The notes under the pieces: model-generated
What the model was told of the DNA's origin: nothing
Seen by the model: only the letters and a program-made list of their open reading frames with translations
The model's database searches: none
Made by a program: the position numbers and the translations under genes
Shown: positions 61,535 through 64,000 of the stretch, one piece after another
How the letters are laid out: each line of letters starts with the position of its first letter
Numbering within the stretch: the first letter of the stretch is position 1
Assembly (NCBI GenBank): GCA_934098735.1
Contig: CAKOOS010000006.1
Location: 6,561-70,560, forward strand
Direction: 5' to 3'
Length of the DNA: 64,000 nt
DNA from: an uncultured Bacilli bacterium
GTDB taxonomy: Bacteria; Bacillota_I; Bacilli_A; RF39; UBA660

Positions 61535-61798
61535 TTATTCATAAACATCATCCCCTTTTACTTGGATGATACCTCTCTTAAAATGTATGAGCCAAGTCAT
61601 TTACTATAGCAAGTTTTGTCTATCATCCCAAAATGATTCATAATTTAATAAAATATGAAATAGCAGGATAAGAAGATGGTGTAATAGCACGCGCTTTTCC
61701 TTATAAAATAAGGACTTGTGTTTACACCATTCTTATTTCGTACTTACGAAATTCAACCTACAAAATAGGTTTATATATAGGATGATTATTAAACAAGT
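61535..61798 (-). ncRNA. Hairpin-rich leader of the recombinase operon
   Basis: About 260 bases with no substantial frame hold stacked inverted repeats: AACCTA/TAGGTT (61755-61771), perfect ATTTCGTA/TACGAAAT (61735-61752), ATGGTGTAA/TTACACCAT (61676-61730) enclosing CCTTAT/ATAAGG, and ATCATCC/GGATGAT near 61547-61570. A TATAAT on the minus strand at 61805-61810 could start it. It could be a regulatory leader, a free RNA or an origin-type structure. No known class recognised. Confidence 0.45.
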
Positions 61799-61824
61799 CT
61801 TTATATTATAAGACATTAGAACAA

Positions 61825-61879
61825 TAAAAAAACATCCTACTATCTAATTTTCGTTAGATTTTATAGGATGACTTTTTTA
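61825..61879. terminator. Strong terminator of the cargo pair
   Basis: Stem CATCCTA/TAGGATG with an inner hairpin TCTAA/TTAGA, flanked by A and T runs on both sides so that it can act in both directions. It ends the cargo operon just past its last stop. Confidence 0.8.
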
Positions 61880-61889
61880 TTTATTATTA

Positions 61890-62093
61890 TTATTCATTTA
61901 AGTACTTTTCCATTATTGATGCTATTAATGCTTTAGATTCAGGCAGTAACTCATTTATTTTATAAGGATAACTTGTATCTGCTTTACTAATAATGGTTTG
62001 TTTTAATTCTTCTGGTATTTTATCAATTAAATCTTTGCTAAGCCTAATTAATGTCATATAGACTTCTGTATATATTTTTCTTTCTCTATCCAT
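61890..62093 (-). CDS. 67-residue partner protein of the cargo pair
   Basis: A small helical protein starting at the ATG at 62093 behind GGAAGGAG. The pattern (KIYTEVYMTLIRLSKDLIDK, IPEEL, then Y..KINELLPESKALIASI and a final KYLNE) resembles a family of short proteins common in Firmicute genomes that I cannot name. It begins one base after the stop of the 380-residue gene and the pair shares a terminator. In such pairs the small protein can be an antitoxin or regulator; here that is inference. Confidence 0.55.
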   Translation of the reverse strand: MDRERKIYTEVYMTLIRLSKDLIDKIPEELKQTIISKADTSYPYKINELLPESKALIASIMEKYLNE

Positions 62094-62094
62094 A

Positions 62095-63237
62095 CTATAA
62101 ACTCCTTCCATTACTTCTAGATGGAAACTGACTAAGCATTTCTTGAGCCTTTAATAAAAATTCCATATCTAAATCATTTAATTTTCTTATACAATCCTGT
62201 ATCGTCATTTCCCTTTGTTTTGAAGCTTCGCTCACTTTAAATCTAGGTAATATCGGTGATAAATTAACACATGATAAAACTTCAGGATTAACAACCTTAT
62301 CACAACAGATGTTATCTCCCATTAACATACTACCTCCCTTAACTATGTCAGAAAATATATAATTTTCATTTGAATAAAGGGAATTATCACTCATTGATGG
62401 AAAATAGAAACTTTTCATTCTATTTATATCATCATTATCTTCCAACGAACTAATTGGTACAAATGCTAAATAAGGTTCTGTATTGCCAAATTTATTCCAA
62501 CATTTATTAAAAAAATCCAAAATTTCTTTTCTATCTTCTTCACTCATGTTATTTTTTTCAATCAATTTTGTTATTGTTAAAAGACAGGTATCATAATCTT
62601 TGTTTTCATAACCATGTCTATTTTCTTCTGGTACTAATCCCCATGCATAGCAATGGTTTTCTCCACAAAATTGCCCAAACCATTCAGGGGAACTAGAATA
62701 ATATAACATGTTGTGTGGGGTACTATCGTAAAACCAACCGTTTTTTCCATTTTTAATATCTAACGTTCCCCAACCTAAAGGTTTATCATTACCATATTTA
62801 TTATAAATTGAAGCAATATGCATAAGTTCCATCTTATCTTCTTTTGAAGACTGTGAAAAACCAAGACCATATTTCATATTATTTTCTATTGCCTTACTAT
62901 TTCCAGCATGAAAAACATAACCATTTCTAACAAAATTTTCAAAAGCATAACTAATAATAGCTTCTATTTTACTATCAATTTCATGATGTGGAATTCCTAT
63001 TTTATCAGCAATTCTTAATTTTAAAAATTGAATTTGTTGTTTTTCATCAGTTAAGTGCATATATTCTTCAATGCCTTCTGATTCTTTAAACAAAACACAA
63101 TAGCCAATCATTCTAGAAAAATTTTTCTCTTGCAATTCTTTTTCATCATATGTCATTTCTCTTTTTTTCATAAAATAATGTTGGATTAAAGCATTATTTA
63201 AGCATTCAGATATAATTTTTCCAATATCAATATTCAT
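62095..63237 (-). CDS. Cargo protein of the recombinase element, possibly ADP-ribosyltransferase-like
   Basis: A 380-residue protein without signal or membrane segment. The centre (about 105-200) has GYVFHAGNSKAIENNMKYGL, then HNMLYYSSSPEWFGQFCG, an order reminiscent of the H and Y motifs of ADP-ribosyltransferase folds; a later glutamate in FVPISSLED could be the third residue. Other parts are unrecognised. AAGGAAGAAG precedes the ATG. It is the main cargo of the 3.7-kb element and forms an operon with the 67-residue gene. A toxin or defence function is a hypothesis only. Confidence 0.5.
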   Translation of the reverse strand: MNIDIGKIISECLNNALIQHYFMKKREMTYDEKELQEKNFSRMIGYCVLFKESEGIEEYMHLTDEKQQIQFLKLRIADKIGIPHHEIDSKIEAIISYAFENFVRNGYVFHAGNSKAIENNMKYGLGFSQSSKEDKMELMHIASIYNKYGNDKPLGWGTLDIKNGKNGWFYDSTPHNMLYYSSSPEWFGQFCGENHCYAWGLVPEENRHGYENKDYDTCLLTITKLIEKNNMSEEDRKEILDFFNKCWNKFGNTEPYLAFVPISSLEDNDDINRMKSFYFPSMSDNSLYSNENYIFSDIVKGGSMLMGDNICCDKVVNPEVLSCVNLSPILPRFKVSEASKQREMTIQDCIRKLNDLDMEFLLKAQEMLSQFPSRSNGRSL

Positions 63238-63351
63238 TTTATCATCTTCTTCCTTATTATAAATTAATACAGTTTTATTCTATACATTTTAATTATACCA
63301 TGTTTCTTTATTATTTTATTAAAAAATACTCATTATCCCCCATAAAAATCG

Positions 63352-63358
63352 TATCTCC
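63352..63358 (-). other. Attachment site core, amidase-side end
   Basis: GGAGATA on the minus strand, the second copy of the core. The element arm CGATTTTTATG follows it and the amidase sequence GTAAAAAAA precedes it. Confidence 0.8.
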
Positions 63359-63928
63359 TTTTTTTACTGTATAATAATTTGATCCTGCTGGGGCAACATA
63401 AGTACCTCCGGCATATTCAACTATTGCTTTTGTTACTGCTTCCGCAAGTTTTTCCCAATTGTTTTTTATTTGGTTTACATCATCACCAGCAGAATCAGCA
63501 AATCCATATTCTACAATAACAGTTTCATTATTAGGAGTATCACGCATAATATAATAATAATCTCTAGCAGGATTACTCGGAAGTCTTCTTTGATAATATT
63601 TTCTTACATTTTGTCCAGCATTTTCTAGTTCTTTGGAAATTTTACTAGCAAAAACATCATTATTTCTAAGTGCATAAATTACTTCAGCACCATCTCCACC
63701 ACCCGCATTTATATGATTTGATACAACAATTACATCAGCACCATTACCATAAAAACTTTGTATTTTCTTAGGTCTATCACTAGGATTTAAAGTAATATCA
63801 CTACCTCTAGTAAGTTGATTGGGAATTCCCATTTCATTTAATCTATTATGAATGTACTCACTTATTTTCAATGTATATTCTTTTTCTGTTATATTATTTG
63901 CAATAGTACCAGGATCTTCACCTCCATG
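63359..63928 (-). pseudogene. 5' part of split amidase gene: Amidase_3 domain, itself truncated
   Basis: N-acetylmuramoyl-L-alanine amidase (Amidase_3, zinc-dependent) that cuts the stem peptide from glycan strands. From the zinc motif HGGEDPGTIAN at 63928 the domain continues with LTRGSDITLNPSDRPKKI, VVSNHINAGGGDGAEVIY (second His), and VIVEYGFADSAGDD with the catalytic Glu, ending in NYYTVKKGDT, the start of a LysM. The normal beginning (FLDAGHGG) is missing: upstream in frame come four codons and a TAA. The gene was cut at 63352 by the recombinase element and apparently again near 63930. Confidence 0.85.
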
Positions 63929-63934
63929 TGGAGG
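63921..63934. repeat. Palindrome at the 5' break of the amidase gene
   Basis: CCTCCATGTGGAGG: six-base arms around a TG centre, exactly where the amidase frame loses similarity to its family. It could be the core of a second attachment site. Confidence 0.55.
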
Positions 63935-63955
63935 AACCTGTTAAACCCAAATTTA

Positions 63956-64000
63956 TTATTTCATTTCTATTTTTTCTTGTCTTTTCTGTTCTTTTTCTAA
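63956..64000 (-). CDS. 3' end of a gene running off the window, possibly a second serine recombinase
   Basis: The minus-strand frame at the window edge encodes LEKEQKRQEKIEMK and TAA. A lysine/glutamate-rich helix at the very C-terminus, ending 22 bases from a palindrome at the amidase break, mirrors the recombinase at 59688, whose stop lies 12 bases from its core. With 14 residues visible the call is inference from layout. Confidence 0.3.
   Translation of the reverse strand, partial: LEKEQKRQEKIEMK

Larger units (their letters stand above)
59677..63358 (-). mobile_element. 3,682-bp serine-recombinase element inserted in an amidase/LysM gene
   Basis: The element is bounded by 7-bp direct repeats GGAGATA, one copy of which is counted here. 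Removing it rejoins an amidase domain to its LysM repeats in frame (1,110 bases from 63871 to 59080, divisible by three). Joining its ends gives an attP with 15-base arms CATAAAAATTGTATC and GATACGATTTTTATG around TGGA. It carries a large serine recombinase, two tiny genes, a hairpin-rich leader and a two-gene cargo. No transfer genes are present. Confidence 0.85.

Overview
The window is strongly AT-rich, densely packed DNA of a low-GC Gram-positive bacterium. The gene content points to a Bacilli-type lineage with a small genome, possibly one of the uncultured gut Bacilli related to RF39 or Erysipelotrichales; that placement is inference. UGA is used as a stop (for example in rlmH and in the TrsD-like gene) and the one tRNA gene is a tRNA-Trp with anticodon CCA, so the code is standard and not the Mycoplasma code. 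Spo0A, Spo0A-box-like sites in front of its gene, a SleB/CwlJ-type hydrolase and two collagen-like surface proteins hint at a spore-forming ancestry or lifestyle.

Layout. (1) 49-12613: a leftward operon for a minimal type IV secretion machine (VirB2-like, VirB6/TrbL-like, PrgI, TrsD-like, VirB4, two-domain peptidoglycan hydrolase, anchored unknown protein, VirD4/TraG coupling protein) with its own promoter at 10847-10875, preceded by a separate small operon for a coiled-coil repeat protein. No relaxase or integrase is visible. (2) 12696-17939: two FemX-like aminoacyltransferases, LemA, a divergent pair of collagen-like proteins, a putative small RNA and a frameshifted small gene. (3) 18006-26534: ung, MYG1, rlmH, walJ, an M23 peptidase, dnaB, rplI and an MBOAT/DHHW O-acetylation pair. 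(4) 26577-36824: an mTERF-like repeat protein, rpsR-ssb-rpsF, RDD and BI-1 membrane proteins, ychF, an AbgT-type transporter, DUF951, parB-parA, a large surface protein and a zinc-ribbon protein. Gene order here is that of an origin-proximal firmicute region. (5) 36908-50734: the complete S10-spc-alpha ribosomal operon, rpsJ to rplQ, lacking rpmD (L30). (6) 50927-55280: gpmI, spo0A, tpiA and pgk. (7) 55385-58959: a transglutaminase-fold protein, a Nudix protein between a tRNA-Trp gene and a copy of its 3' end, a SleB-like hydrolase and a PF06541 membrane protein. (8) 59080-64000: a cell-wall amidase/LysM gene broken by a 3,682-bp serine-recombinase element and apparently broken again at its 5' end by a second element that runs off the window.

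The observations I rate highest are the serine-recombinase element, whose two att sites can be read exactly (7-bp shared core GGAGATA, host gene restored in frame, palindromic attP) and which carries an unrecognised two-gene cargo with an ADP-ribosyltransferase-like look; the eight 35-residue mTERF-like repeats at 26577-27683; the short promoter-to-terminator unit ahead of a frameshifted sigma-region-4-like gene at 17527-17939; the Spo0A autoregulatory sites; and the repeated placement of stop codons inside terminator hairpin loops. All assignments come from reading the sequence; no database search was run.
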